Positions 26,519 to 35,458 of a DNA stretch of 64,000 bases are shown here, one piece after another. A program made the translations under genes and the position numbers. The notes beneath the pieces were generated by a model, which did no database searches, was not told the DNA's origin, and saw only the letters and a program-made list of their open reading frames with translations. This DNA is from Paraburkholderia sp. BL25I1N1 (GTDB lineage: Bacteria; Pseudomonadota; Gammaproteobacteria; Burkholderiales; Burkholderiaceae), in contig NZ_PVZB01000010.1 of assembly GCF_003002025.1 (NCBI RefSeq), positions 186,001-250,000 of the forward strand, in the 5' to 3' direction. Positions within the stretch are counted from its first letter, which is position 1. Each line of letters starts with the position of its first letter.

Positions 26519-27739
26519 TCAGCCGCCCGCGGCCTCCAGACGCATCGGAAAACTGATTTCGAAGATCGTCCCCTCGCCTTCGTGCGAGTCGAAGCGAATC
26601 TCGCCCTGCAGCACCCGGCACAGTTCCTTGACGATCGCGAGGCCCAGGCCCGCGCCCGGAATGTCCTCGTCCGTGGCGCGCTCGAACTCCTTGAACACGC
26701 GCTCGCGGTCCGACGCGCCGATTCCCACGCCCGTATCCGACACGCGCAGGCGCCAGCGATCGTTTTCCATCGCCGTCATGCTCAATTCGACCTCGCCCGC
26801 CTTGGTGTATTTGGCCGCGTTGGTCAACAGGTTGAGCGCGACCTGTTTGAGCTTGAGACGGTTGGAGACGACCACGTCCAGCGCGCCGTCGAAGGCGGTC
26901 TGAAGCTGCAGCCCTTTCGCTTCGATCGCGCTTTCGCAGGAGATCACCAGTTCGTCGAACAGCTCGCGCAGTGCGAAGCTTTCCAGCACGAGCGGACTGT
27001 CGTCGCCGAGCACCACCGAGTATTCAACCAGTTCGTCGACCAGCGTTTTCATATCGGCCGCCTGACGGTTCGCCAGCGCGAGCGCGGTCTCGGTTTTGGC
27101 CGGCGCGCGGCCGATCAGTTGCAGCGCCATCGAAAACACATTGAGAAAGTTGCGCAGATCGTGCACGACGCTGCGCGTGATCTGCATGCGCGACTCGTAC
27201 AGGTCGCCGACCAGCCGTTGCTTGAGCGTCAGTTCGTGATTGGCGCGCTCGAGGCGCTCGGTGTAGTCGTCGATCGTGCGGTCGCGTTCGTTGACGACCT
27301 CGCGAATCGACGTCAGCGTGACAAAGCTCACGGCTTCGTCGATGAAGTGCCGCGCCCGTTCCTCGTGGCGCCGCGTGAAATACGGCCGCGCTTCGCTGAA
27401 TTCGACGATCGCGCCGGTCAGCATCTGCCGGAACAGATCGAGCTCGCGCACCAGTTCGTCGATCCGGTACCCTTGCTTCCAGCGCAATTTGCCGTGCAGC
27501 CGCGCGTCGCGTTCGATCGCGCTCTCGACGTGGTCGAGATCCTGGTTCTCCAGCACGCTGCAGATTTCGTCGAGGATATTCGGGATGTGATCGGCCAGTT
27601 GTTCGTAGGTCAGCCGGTCAGATTCGGTCAATTCTGCGTCATGAAAGACCGCCTTCATCCAGCGCTCGGTCAGTTCGACCTGTTGCAGGCGCAACTGTTT
27701 GGCGAAAGCGGTGAGCGGCAGTACGTGCGAGTCTGTCAT
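26519..27739 (-). CDS. Soluble sensor histidine kinase with RsbRD-like N-terminal domain
   Basis: 406 residues from ATG 27739. Residues 15-145 are all-helical (LRLQQVELTERWMKAVFHDAE... KLRWKQGYRIDELVRELDLFR), a pattern like the RsbRD N-terminal sensor domain. A coiled-coil linker leads to the HisKA motif VVHDLRNFLN with His at 193, then a HATPase with N box NLLTNAAKYT, G1 DTGVGIG and G2 GAGLGLAIVKEL. No membrane segment is present, so the kinase is cytosolic. No response regulator is adjacent; it is an orphan. The frame is open upstream to 28882 but runs in another frame through the DUF3830 gene, so that part is not used. Confidence 0.9.
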   Translation of the reverse strand: MTDSHVLPLTAFAKQLRLQQVELTERWMKAVFHDAELTESDRLTYEQLADHIPNILDEICSVLENQDLDHVESAIERDARLHGKLRWKQGYRIDELVRELDLFRQMLTGAIVEFSEARPYFTRRHEERARHFIDEAVSFVTLTSIREVVNERDRTIDDYTERLERANHELTLKQRLVGDLYESRMQITRSVVHDLRNFLNVFSMALQLIGRAPAKTETALALANRQAADMKTLVDELVEYSVVLGDDSPLVLESFALRELFDELVISCESAIEAKGLQLQTAFDGALDVVVSNRLKLKQVALNLLTNAAKYTKAGEVELSMTAMENDRWRLRVSDTGVGIGASDRERVFKEFERATDEDIPGAGLGLAIVKELCRVLQGEIRFDSHEGEGTIFEISFPMRLEAAGG

Positions 27740-28020
27740 GTGGGAGACCTGGCGCCGCATGGCGGCCAAAATAGGTGTTCCGCGCCGTCCCGGCGAGACT
27801 TCCTTCGGGACATGCTTAACGCGACCGCATGGACTGCAAACCGCGCTCAGGAGGCAATGGTGAGCGCTGCGCAAGCCGCCCGGGCGCCTCCAGTATGCGC
27901 GATTTATGGAACAAAAATTAACCAGGGTTAGGACGTGTCCGCACCGGCTCGTCCCAAAGAAGGAAGTCCGGGAGGTTGCCACCGGGAGGCATCCCCCTTG
28001 CGCGAAACTGCCCCGCCGCT

Positions 28021-28446
28021 TCAGATCTTCTCGAACAGCACGTCCTGCGCGCCTTCCCACAGCACTTTGGTGCCGAGCTCGCGCAGCTTCTCCTTGCCTT
28101 CGACGATCGTCAGAAAGTGATTGCCCGCGAGTTGCCCCATCTTGCTCGCGAAGCAGCACGAACCGTACGCGAGAATGATCTCGGTTTCGCTGTAGCCGCC
28201 GGGATAAAACAGGATATCGCCGACCGACGGATGGCTCGTATGATTCTCGAAGCCGACCGCGTTGCCGTCGTTTTCGAGCTTGAAGTCGCCGAGCGGCACC
28301 CAGCATCCTTCGCCGCTCCAGCGCACGTGAATAAGCTTTTGCCGGTACGGCAGGAGCTTCAGGAACGCGGCCACGGTTTGCGGCGCGTCCGGATGGGTTT
28401 CGGCGGTAAAGACATGGCCGCAGGAGGTGATTCGGAGTCGGGTCAT
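28021..28446 (-). CDS. DUF3830 family protein (cyclophilin-like fold)
   Basis: About 140 residues from ATG 28446: MTRLRITSCGHVFTAETHPDAP, then KLIHVRWSGEGCWVPLGD, HPSVGDILFYPGGYSETEIILAYG and GNHFLTIVEG. These match the DUF3830 family, small proteins with a cyclophilin-like barrel of unknown function that often lie near transport or catabolic genes in Burkholderia. A Cys pair in the middle (YGSCCFASKMG) is characteristic. It lies 281 bases upstream of the kinase start on the same strand. No ribosome site stands out. Confidence 0.8.
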   Translation of the reverse strand: MTRLRITSCGHVFTAETHPDAPQTVAAFLKLLPYRQKLIHVRWSGEGCWVPLGDFKLENDGNAVGFENHTSHPSVGDILFYPGGYSETEIILAYGSCCFASKMGQLAGNHFLTIVEGKEKLRELGTKVLWEGAQDVLFEKI

Positions 28447-28927
28447 CGCCAGGTTTCCAGTGTGAAGGTGAAGGGAACGGTCGGTCGGAGCGCTTGACGC
28501 AGGGCGAGGAGCCAAGCCACGGGCACATGATTCTGTCGTCCGATGCAAGGCTTCGACAGATACAGTTGCTGTCCGACTGGTCAGTCCAGTTGGCCCCGCG
28601 CCAATGTTTTGAGCGAATTACGCCCGGCAAGCCACACCGGCACACACATGCCAGGTCCAACCACCTCGCCGCCACGAAAGTTCGTAGTTTGCAAGCTGCG
28701 CAATGCACAGCACACTGCGCGATGTGCGTGATTCCCGAAGGCGGCTCATCGGCTGAATCTTCCGGCGACCCGATCTTGTCCGCGGTCGCAGGCAGGGCGG
28801 CAGCACTGCCCGGCGGCGAAAGCGGCGAGGGGCGAGGCGCCCTCATCAGGCTGCCTCGAATTGTCCACTGCCGTCCCGCCATTGCCGCGCTGACCAGCCG
28901 GCCACTTCCAGCCGCGCAATCCGTACT
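28447..28927. other. Intergenic region with no supported gene
   Basis: About 480 bases between the DUF3830 gene and the end of the AraC gene, both on the minus strand. Several frames are open on both strands, as expected from the high GC content, but none has a ribosome site, recognised motif or codon use like the neighbours. The promoter of the DUF3830 gene should lie at its left end. Confidence 0.4.
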
Positions 28928-29848
28928 TCAGCCGCGCAGCCGGTAAGCGAGCGGCGTTACGCCGTAGCCACGCTTGAACTGCACGGAGAAATGACTGGCA
29001 TTCTCGAAACCAACCGCGATCGCAATCTGCAGCACGGTCTGACCGGTGGCACGCAACAGCCGCGCGGCTTCCTCGAGCCGCAAGCGCGATACATACTGAT
29101 GCGGCGTCTCGCCGGTCTCGCGGCGAAACACCCGCGCAAAATGGAGACTGCTTAGCCCCGCCTGCGCGGCCAGTTCGCTGATCGCCAGATCACCGCCGAG
29201 ATTGGCGCGAATGTAATCGGTTACACGGCGGACCCGGCGCGGCACGAGGCGCTCCGGGCGCGCCGGCGTTGCGGCGGCCGCGGGACGGCCGCGCGCATAG
29301 TGCTGCAACAGATGCGCGGCTAGCGCGTGGACCAGCGCATCGACATACAGACGCGAGTCGGACGGATCGGCGGCGGCGCGATGCAATGCAGCAAGCATCG
29401 CGGCGATCAGCGGATCGCGAAACTGCATCGCGTCGCCGAGGGACAGCTCACGGGAGCCGCCCAGTTCCATCTGCTCGGCGACGCTGTCGATCAGGCTGCG
29501 CTCGAGGTGCAAATGGACGGTCGACAGCGGCGCATCGCTGATCGAACGCCAGCGCCAGGAGATCGGCGCGGGCGGCACGAACCAGACGTCGCCCATATGC
29601 AGATCGGCGCTTTCCCAGCGCCCGTCCAGGTTGCGTTCGAGATGCTCGGCGCCGCTCGCGAGCGTCATCAGCGTGAGGTCCTGCAAGCCGGGCGCTTCGA
29701 GCAGCTCCTGCTCGGCCGGTTCGAGATACGAGCGCAGCACCAGGTGCCGCCACGGGCGATCCACGCTCGACACCAGTTTCTGGCCCGCCATGTAGCGGTC
29801 GTAGGCGAGCGTCGTTGTGAGTTTTGGAATTCGTACCATCACGTCCAT
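28928..29848 (-). CDS. AraC-family transcriptional regulator
   Basis: 306 residues from ATG 29848, with GGGA just upstream. The N-terminal 185 residues form a divergent cupin-like sensing domain. The C-terminal 100 residues are the AraC double helix-turn-helix: LAISELAAQAGLSSLHFARVFRRETGETPHQYVSRLRLEEAARLL and the signature VLQIAIAVGFENASHFSVQFKRGYGVTPLAYR. Divergent from the LuxR gene at 30022 with about 170 bases between. The effector and targets are not visible from context. Confidence 0.9.
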   Translation of the reverse strand: MDVMVRIPKLTTTLAYDRYMAGQKLVSSVDRPWRHLVLRSYLEPAEQELLEAPGLQDLTLMTLASGAEHLERNLDGRWESADLHMGDVWFVPPAPISWRWRSISDAPLSTVHLHLERSLIDSVAEQMELGGSRELSLGDAMQFRDPLIAAMLAALHRAAADPSDSRLYVDALVHALAAHLLQHYARGRPAAAATPARPERLVPRRVRRVTDYIRANLGGDLAISELAAQAGLSSLHFARVFRRETGETPHQYVSRLRLEEAARLLRATGQTVLQIAIAVGFENASHFSVQFKRGYGVTPLAYRLRG

Positions 29849-30021
29849 TCCCAGGGAGGTGCCATATGAAGAGTGAACCCTGCCATGCCCGCGTTGCCGA
29901 TTCTCTATCGCAGCAAGAACTCAAAAATGATAGCAAGGAACCGGCTACCGCAATTTCTGGAAATAGCTAATCATTCAGGTTGTCGTCTTTCACGCGTTTC
30001 GAACGCTGGAGCTACCGTTTC

Positions 30022-31023
30022 ATGGAACACGAATGCGATACGCTGCCGCACTGGTTGACCGGCTCGCCGCAAGGCGAAGCCGGGCACGCGTCGGCAGCAT
30101 ACAACTCGGCAGTTGCCGCCCAACCGGCTTACCCGGCCGGCACACGGCAACTCGAGAAATCAGCCCACGCGGCTGAAGCATCCAGGGCACCCAACCGCAC
30201 CGCAACAGGCGTGGCGCCCGCAGGCTTTCTCACGCTCTTCACCGAGGAGGAGATCGGCACGCCCTCGCCCGCCGCGCGGCGCGCTGCACCCGTCATCAGT
30301 CCACTGGTGCGCTTTGGCAGCGCGCAGGACCGCATCGAATTCGTGCGGCGGCGCATCAGGCAACTGGGCTTCGACTCGTTCAGCTATACCGCCACGCGCA
30401 CGTCGGCGCATCACAAGACGATGTTCGTGCTGACCAGCTACGAGTCGCAGAACTGGCTCACGCGTTATTTTCGCGAGCGTTATTTCGAGCTCGACCCGCG
30501 CGTAGCCCTCGCCTCGCCGACCGGCATGCCGTTTCTCTGGAACACGGCCGACATGCGCGCCGACCTGCCGCGTGCGCAAATGCGCAGCGAACGGCTCGGC
30601 GGGCTGATCGACATGCTGGAGGCGACCGGGCGCAAAAGCGGCATTCTCACGCAGATGCCGCTGCCCGAGCCGGAACTGAGCGCGAGCCTGTGCTTCAACT
30701 CCGAGAGCGGCAATCCGCGCTGGATGACCGAGTCGATCGTGGCCGAAACGCTGATGTTCGCGCACACGATCCACGAATTCATCTGGACGCACGCGAAGAG
30801 CGTGATCGGCATCGCGCCCGCGCAGCAGCAACGCGTGACGCTGAGTGAATTGCAGCATGCGGTGCTGAAGGCGGTCGTGCAGGGTCAGCGAGACAAGGAG
30901 ATCGCCTACTTCCTTGGGCTGTCGCCGCATAACGTCGATTACCACTTGCGCCGTCTGCGCCAGTTGTTCAACGTGCGCAACCGCGTGCAGTTGATCAATG
31001 TCGCGCAGGCTTATGTGACGTAG
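30022..31023 (+). CDS. LuxR-family transcriptional regulator with autoinducer-binding domain (LuxR solo)
   Basis: 333 residues from ATG 30022 (a TTG at 29980 is also in frame). About 80 N-terminal residues are low in order and rich in Ala, Pro and Thr. The autoinducer domain (about residues 95-250) keeps the AHL-pocket pattern: NWLTRYFRERYFELDPRVALAS...PFLW, aligning Trp, Tyr, Asp-Pro and Trp with TraR W57, Y61, D70-P71 and W85. The helix-turn-helix ELQHAVLKAVVQGQRDKEIAYFLGLSPHNVDYHLRRL follows. No luxI-type synthase is in the window. It could answer to AHLs from another locus or from other cells. Confidence 0.88.
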   Translation: MEHECDTLPHWLTGSPQGEAGHASAAYNSAVAAQPAYPAGTRQLEKSAHAAEASRAPNRTATGVAPAGFLTLFTEEEIGTPSPAARRAAPVISPLVRFGSAQDRIEFVRRRIRQLGFDSFSYTATRTSAHHKTMFVLTSYESQNWLTRYFRERYFELDPRVALASPTGMPFLWNTADMRADLPRAQMRSERLGGLIDMLEATGRKSGILTQMPLPEPELSASLCFNSESGNPRWMTESIVAETLMFAHTIHEFIWTHAKSVIGIAPAQQQRVTLSELQHAVLKAVVQGQRDKEIAYFLGLSPHNVDYHLRRLRQLFNVRNRVQLINVAQAYVT

Positions 31024-31042
31024 AGGCTGGCAAAGCTCGAAG

Positions 31043-31064
31043 CCGGCACGCAAACGCGTGCCGG
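31043..31064. terminator. Hairpin between convergent LuxR and ABC permease genes
   Basis: CCGGCACGC (31043-31051) pairs perfectly with 31056-31064 around an AAAC loop. It lies 20 bases after the LuxR stop and between converging transcripts. There is no T-run, so its terminator role is inferred from position. Confidence 0.5.
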
Positions 31065-31134
31065 ACACTCGAAAAGCCGGTTGCGATCGCACCGCGCTCG
31101 CCGGCCTGACGCCGGCATGCGCGCGCTCATGCCC

Positions 31135-31896
31135 TCAGGTCTTGAGCCGATAACCCGTCTTGAAGATCCACGCGACAATCAACAAAAACACGGCCAGAAA
31201 CAGTGCGGTCATGCCGAGACTCACCTCGACATTCACATCGGCGAGACCATAGAAGCTCCAGCGAAATCCGCTGACCAGATAGACGATCGGATTGAACAGC
31301 GTCACGACCTTCCAGAACGGCGGCAGCATATTGACCGCATAGAAACTGCCGCCGAGAAAAGTCAGCGGCGTGATGATCAGAAGCGGCACGAGTTGCAGCT
31401 TCTCGAAGCTATCCGCCCAGATGCCGATAATGAAACCGAGCAAACTGAACGTCACCGCCGTGAGCACGAGAAACAGGATCATCCAGAAAGGATGCTGCAC
31501 TTGCAGCGGCACGAACAAGCCCGCGGTCGCGAGAATGATCAGACCGAGCAGAATCGATTTGGTGGCCGCGGCGCCCACATAACTCACGACGATCTCCAGA
31601 TACGATACGGGCGCCGACAGCAACTCATAGATCGTGCCGGTAAAGCGCGGAAAGTAAATCCCGAACGAAGCGTTCGAAATGCTTTGCGACAGCAGCGACA
31701 GCATGATCAAGCCCGGCACGATGAAGGCGCCGTAACTGATGCCGTCCACTTCCTTGATGCGCGAGCCGATCGCCGCGCCGAACACGACGAAGTACAGCGA
31801 AGTCGAAATCACCGGCGCGATGATGCTCTGCATCAGCGTGCGCCAGGTGCGCGCCATCTCGAACTTGTAGATGGCGCGAATCGCGTAGATATTCAT
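31135..31896 (-). CDS. ABC-2 type transporter permease (YadH-like)
   Basis: 253 residues, six membrane segments. It starts MNIYAIRAIYKFEMARTWRTLMQSI, has GAFIVPGLIMLSLLSQSISNASFGIYF and LSAPVSYLEIVVSYVGAA, and ends in LLIVAWIFKTGYRLK, the pattern of the YadH/NodJ class of ABC-2 permeases. Its ATG overlaps the ATPase stop by ATGA, so the two form one exporter. Such pairs export drugs, polysaccharides or lipid-linked compounds; the substrate here cannot be told. Confidence 0.92.
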   Translation of the reverse strand: MNIYAIRAIYKFEMARTWRTLMQSIIAPVISTSLYFVVFGAAIGSRIKEVDGISYGAFIVPGLIMLSLLSQSISNASFGIYFPRFTGTIYELLSAPVSYLEIVVSYVGAAATKSILLGLIILATAGLFVPLQVQHPFWMILFLVLTAVTFSLLGFIIGIWADSFEKLQLVPLLIITPLTFLGGSFYAVNMLPPFWKVVTLFNPIVYLVSGFRWSFYGLADVNVEVSLGMTALFLAVFLLIVAWIFKTGYRLKT

Positions 31897-32819
31897 TGAT
31901 TACCTCGGAGCAGACTGACGAAGATGTCTTCGAGCGAACTTTGGGTCGTGTGCAGGTCCTTGAAGCGGATGCCGGCGTCGTCGAGCGCCTTGAGCAGCGC
32001 GATGATGTCGGTGCGGCCGCCCTCGCCTTCGTAGGTGTAAATCAGTTCGTTGCCGCCCTTCGCGACGTCGAGCCCGTAGCCCGCGAGCGAGGCCGGCACT
32101 TGCTCGAGCGGACTCTCCAGTTGCAGCGTCAACTGCTTCTTGCCGAGCTTGCGCATCAACTCCGTTTTCTCTTCGACCAGCATGATTTCACCCGCGCTGA
32201 TCACGCCGATGCGATCGGCCATTTCCTCGGCCTCGTCGATATAGTGCGTGGTGAGGATGATCGTCACGCCGCTCTCGGCGAGCGAGCGCACCAGCTTCCA
32301 CATGTCGCGACGCAGTTCCACGTCCACGCCGGCGGTCGGTTCGTCGAGGAACAGCACGCGCGGCTCGTGCGAGAGCGCCTTGGCGATCAGCACGCGCCGT
32401 TTCATGCCGCCCGAGAGCGTGATGATCTTGCTATTGCGCTTTTCCCACAGCGAGAGGTCGCGCAACACCTTTTCGACGTAGGCCGGATTTTTCGGCTTGC
32501 CGAACAGCCCGCGGCTGAACGAGACGGTCGCCCAGACGGTTTCGAAGGAGTCGGTGGTCAACTCCTGCGGCACGAGGCCGATCAGCGAGCGCGCACCGCG
32601 ATAGTCGGTTGCGATGTCACGGCCGTCCACCGTCACGCTGCCGGCGCTGGCGTTGACAATGCCGCAAATGATGCTGATGAGGGTCGTTTTGCCCGCCCCG
32701 TTTGGCCCGAGCAAAGCGAAGATTTCCCCGCGGTTGATGGCCAGATTGATGTTTTTAAGTGCATGAAAACCGGTGGCATAGGTTTTCGACAGGTTCGTGA
32801 CTGAGACGATTGGCTGCAT
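31893..32819 (-). CDS. ABC transporter ATP-binding protein (YadG-like)
   Basis: 308 residues from ATG 32819. Walker A GPNGAGKTT at about residues 39-47, Q-loop LVPQELTTDSFETVW, signature LSGGMKRR, Walker B VLFLDEPTAGVD and the H-loop TTHYIDEAEEMADRIGVI are all present. The 90 C-terminal residues after the ATPase are the usual extension of the YadG/CcmA-like group. The frame continues upstream to 33038 without family sequence, so MQPIVSVTNLSKTYATG is taken as start. It pairs with the overlapping permease gene. Confidence 0.93.
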   Translation of the reverse strand: MQPIVSVTNLSKTYATGFHALKNINLAINRGEIFALLGPNGAGKTTLISIICGIVNASAGSVTVDGRDIATDYRGARSLIGLVPQELTTDSFETVWATVSFSRGLFGKPKNPAYVEKVLRDLSLWEKRNSKIITLSGGMKRRVLIAKALSHEPRVLFLDEPTAGVDVELRRDMWKLVRSLAESGVTIILTTHYIDEAEEMADRIGVISAGEIMLVEEKTELMRKLGKKQLTLQLESPLEQVPASLAGYGLDVAKGGNELIYTYEGEGGRTDIIALLKALDDAGIRFKDLHTTQSSLEDIFVSLLRGNQ

Positions 32820-33209
32820 GGAATCGACGATGGCAGACACCGTTGTTTGATTAGAGGGAGCGATGCTAAAGCACCATCGCACCCGCAATGTAAAGGAAAG
32901 TGGGAAAGCGTGCAGCGCATCGCGGCGGTGCGCCGGAAACGCGCGGGGTCGAGGTAGGGATGGAAGCGCGCCGCACCGGCACGGCAAAAGGCGCAAGTTG
33001 ACCGGCTTCGCTGCAGTGCAAAATAGTTCGGTTTCCAAATCGGTTTAGTTGCACCACGCCGGGAACGCCTCCTGCTCGATTGCAGGCAGTGCCGCTGCGG
33101 CGCCTGTCCGAGCGAAACGCGCTCGAGCGAGGCACACCGCTTGCGGCAGTCCATGCATGCAAGTGACAGGCGCTTGCGTGAGATCAGACCGACTCTATGG
33201 AGGTGAACC
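32820..33209. other. Divergent intergenic region between ABC exporter and Gly-rich protein genes
   Basis: About 390 bases. No gene is supported. It must hold the promoters of the exporter (left) and of the Gly-rich secreted protein (right, with AGGTGA-type ribosome site just before 33210). Confidence 0.4.
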
Positions 33210-33626
33210 ATGAAACGCATTACCAGGACGATTTTCGCTTCGGCACTTGTGATGGCATTGTCGGGCGGCGCTTATGCGCAGGCAGGCGGCGGCGCGGGAG
33301 GGGCCGGCGGCGGTGCGGGTGGTGGCGGCACCGGCGTGGGTGCGGGCGGCGGCACGACCGGCGGCGCGGGTGGGACTGCCACACCGGGCACGGGCGCCGG
33401 GTCGATGAAGAGCCCGGGCGAGTCGGGATACGGCTCGCCGGGTGTGACCGGCACCGGTGGCGGCACGGGCACCGGCACGGGGGCGACACCCAATAGCCCG
33501 TCGATGAACCGCCCGAACAACGGCATGAGCAATGGCATGAACAAAGGCGCGAACAAAGGCATGAGCAACGGGACCGGTAATGGCATGAACAACGGTGCCG
33601 GCGGCACGACGCAGAACGGCCAGTAA
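33210..33626 (+). CDS. Secreted Gly-rich, low-complexity protein
   Basis: 138 residues from ATG 33210, with TGGAGGTGA upstream. A clean Sec signal peptide (MKRITRTIFASALVMALSGGAYA, cut after AYA at 23) is followed by an almost entirely Gly/Ala/Thr tract (GGGAGGAGGGAGGGGTG and similar) to about residue 92. The C-terminus holds six to seven degenerate units of the type NGMSNG/NKGMNNG (Asn-Gly-Met/Lys). Such proteins are common in Burkholderia but have no assigned function; a surface, biofilm or metal-related role can only be guessed. It ends in a clear terminator and is monocistronic. Confidence 0.75.
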   Translation: MKRITRTIFASALVMALSGGAYAQAGGGAGGAGGGAGGGGTGVGAGGGTTGGAGGTATPGTGAGSMKSPGESGYGSPGVTGTGGGTGTGTGATPNSPSMNRPNNGMSNGMNKGANKGMSNGTGNGMNNGAGGTTQNGQ

Positions 33627-33665
33627 AACAGGCTGTCGTTGGATTGACCGGTTCAGTTTCGAACG

Positions 33666-33707
33666 GGGCGGCGGCGCTGATGTAAGGCATCGCCGCCCTC
33701 TTTTTTT
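33666..33707 (+). terminator. Rho-independent terminator of the Gly-rich protein gene
   Basis: GGGCGGCG (33666-33673) pairs with CGCCGCCC (33691-33698), with a partly structured 17-base loop, followed by TCTTTTTTT. It lies 40 bases after the stop codon. Confidence 0.85.
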
Positions 33708-33796
33708 GAAGCACAGATCACGCGTTCATCCATCGGGGGCTCTGATCATGCACGCGAGTCATTCCTCTTGCGAGGCATTTTTTCAATAACTGCCGC

Positions 33797-35458
33797 TCAC
33801 GGCTCCGCGCAAACGAAACTGTTGGCGGAATTCACATTGCCTTTGCCGACATAGCGCGGAAACAGCGGATAGCGGCACAGCGGACGTGAGCGACCATTGG
33901 TCGCCGCCGCGATATCGGTTGCCGTCAGCGTCTCGGGCGATGCCCCGCGCGTCACCCAGTTGTCGAGCGCGCCCAGCAGATCGACCGATGGAATGAACAC
34001 GCCGCTGCCGTGCTGGAATCCCGGCACCATGTACAAGCGCATGAAACTATTGACCTGGTCGATGCCGAACCTCGCCACCAGCCTGTCGTAGTAAGCGATG
34101 GTCTGGTTCGGGCTGATGACTTCGTCGGCGAGGCCTTGCAGCGTGATGAGCTTGCCGCCGCGCGCAATATAGCGCGTGAGGTCGGGGTTCATCGCGCCGA
34201 TCGTCTGCGACAGCGCGACCAGTTGCGCGCGATATTTGCCGGGGTGTTGCGGGTCGAACCTGAGCGAATCGAAGCCGGCGTCGCGCGCGACGAAGTAGCG
34301 GATATAGCCGTCGCCTTGCGCGAACAGGTAACCGTTGGCAAAAAACGTCGGCACCGGCAAACGCTCCGGCTGATGCGCGAGGCCGAGCAGGCCGGTCAGA
34401 TGCGTGCCCTGAAAAATGTTGTAGCCGCGATAGCCGTCGACATCCCACGCCAAACGGTAGGGCAACGAGAGCCCGTCGCGCATCACGAGCAAGGTGGCAA
34501 GCTGCGTGTTGGTGAGGCATTCATCGTGCGAAGGCGTGCGTCCGCTGCAGCGCAACGAATCGATGATCTCTGCCTCGCGCTCACGGCATGCGGCGACGTC
34601 GCTGACAATGCCGTCCGCCGCGCCGTCGAGCCGGTCGCACGCGGCGAGCGTGCGTTGATAGACGTGTTCGAGCAGCATCGGTGGAATGAAGCCGCCGGGC
34701 GTGCCGTATTCCGCCTGGCCGAGTTTCACGCCCAGCAGACGCACGCCAGTGAAATTGAGCGCGGGCGAATTCGCGATCACGCCGTCGTAATCGTCGGGAT
34801 AGCGCTGCATCACGGTGTAGCCTTCGCGGCCGCCGGTCGAACCGCCGGCGAAATACATGCGTTGCGGCGGCCGGCCGTATGCGCGGGCAATCAGCGCAAG
34901 CGCGGCATCGTGGGTTTTCTTCAGATGCGCAAAGCCGAAGTTGGTGACCGCCTCGTCAACGAGGCCGAACACCGCCACCGACGAATCGCCGACATGCCCC
35001 GAGTCGTCGCCGAAGGTCGCATAACCTTGCGCGAGCGGCGCGCGGTTCGGCGAAAACGGCATCACGCCGGTGCCGCTCACCACCACGCCGTTATAACCGC
35101 CGCCACCGATCTGCAACGCGCGGCCGTTCCAGCGGCGCGGCAAATTCAGGTCGAAACGGATATCCGGCGTCGTGGCGCTGAACCCTTTTATGCGGCCGGT
35201 GATACGGCAATACTCGCCGCCTTGCTGATTGCCGGGTGCGGTCGCGCTCACCATCGCCGCGCTTTCGATCTGCACGCCGGCAGTGGGCAACGCAATCAGT
35301 TCGGGTTGCAGGACGGCGCCCGCCAATTCCGCACAGCGCATGGCGAGCGGCGCTTCCGCGAGCGCCGGCTGAGCGGCAAGCCACAACATCGCGCCGACAA
35401 AGCGGATGACCGCGCGCGAATCTCGCGCGACACGCGCACAGCGCCGCCGCGACCTCAT
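33797..35458 (-). CDS. Tannase/feruloyl esterase family protein lacking the Ser/His-flanking cysteine pair
   Basis: 553 residues from ATG 35458, which overlaps the OpgC-like stop by ATGA. A basic start with a hydrophobic segment (AVIRFVGAMLWLAAQPALA) is a signal peptide. The tannase-family triad is visible: Ser207 in FAGGSTGGREG, Asp445 in GLADEVISP and His483 in PGFQHGSG. In tannases, feruloyl esterases and MHETase a Cys precedes the Ser and another follows the His, forming a disulfide next to the active site (CS-D-HC motif); here both positions are Gly. Other Cys residues remain (for example 42/84, 274/291, 304/314). It probably hydrolyses an aromatic ester in the periplasm. The frame extends upstream without homology. 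Confidence 0.88.
   Translation of the reverse strand: MRSRRRCARVARDSRAVIRFVGAMLWLAAQPALAEAPLAMRCAELAGAVLQPELIALPTAGVQIESAAMVSATAPGNQQGGEYCRITGRIKGFSATTPDIRFDLNLPRRWNGRALQIGGGGYNGVVVSGTGVMPFSPNRAPLAQGYATFGDDSGHVGDSSVAVFGLVDEAVTNFGFAHLKKTHDAALALIARAYGRPPQRMYFAGGSTGGREGYTVMQRYPDDYDGVIANSPALNFTGVRLLGVKLGQAEYGTPGGFIPPMLLEHVYQRTLAACDRLDGAADGIVSDVAACREREAEIIDSLRCSGRTPSHDECLTNTQLATLLVMRDGLSLPYRLAWDVDGYRGYNIFQGTHLTGLLGLAHQPERLPVPTFFANGYLFAQGDGYIRYFVARDAGFDSLRFDPQHPGKYRAQLVALSQTIGAMNPDLTRYIARGGKLITLQGLADEVISPNQTIAYYDRLVARFGIDQVNSFMRLYMVPGFQHGSGVFIPSVDLLGALDNWVTRGASPETLTATDIAAATNGRSRPLCRYPLFPRYVGKGNVNSANSFVCAEP

Noticed and set aside
26467..26556. Short GTG-started plus-strand frame after GGGAGAA, near the kinase gene end
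   Set aside because: Only about 29 codons, overlapping the kinase 3' end, with no family or codon signal.
27740..28882. Long N-terminal extension of the histidine kinase frame
   Set aside because: It runs through the DUF3830 gene in a different frame and through non-coding sequence; no domain is visible and the product would be Arg/Pro-rich.
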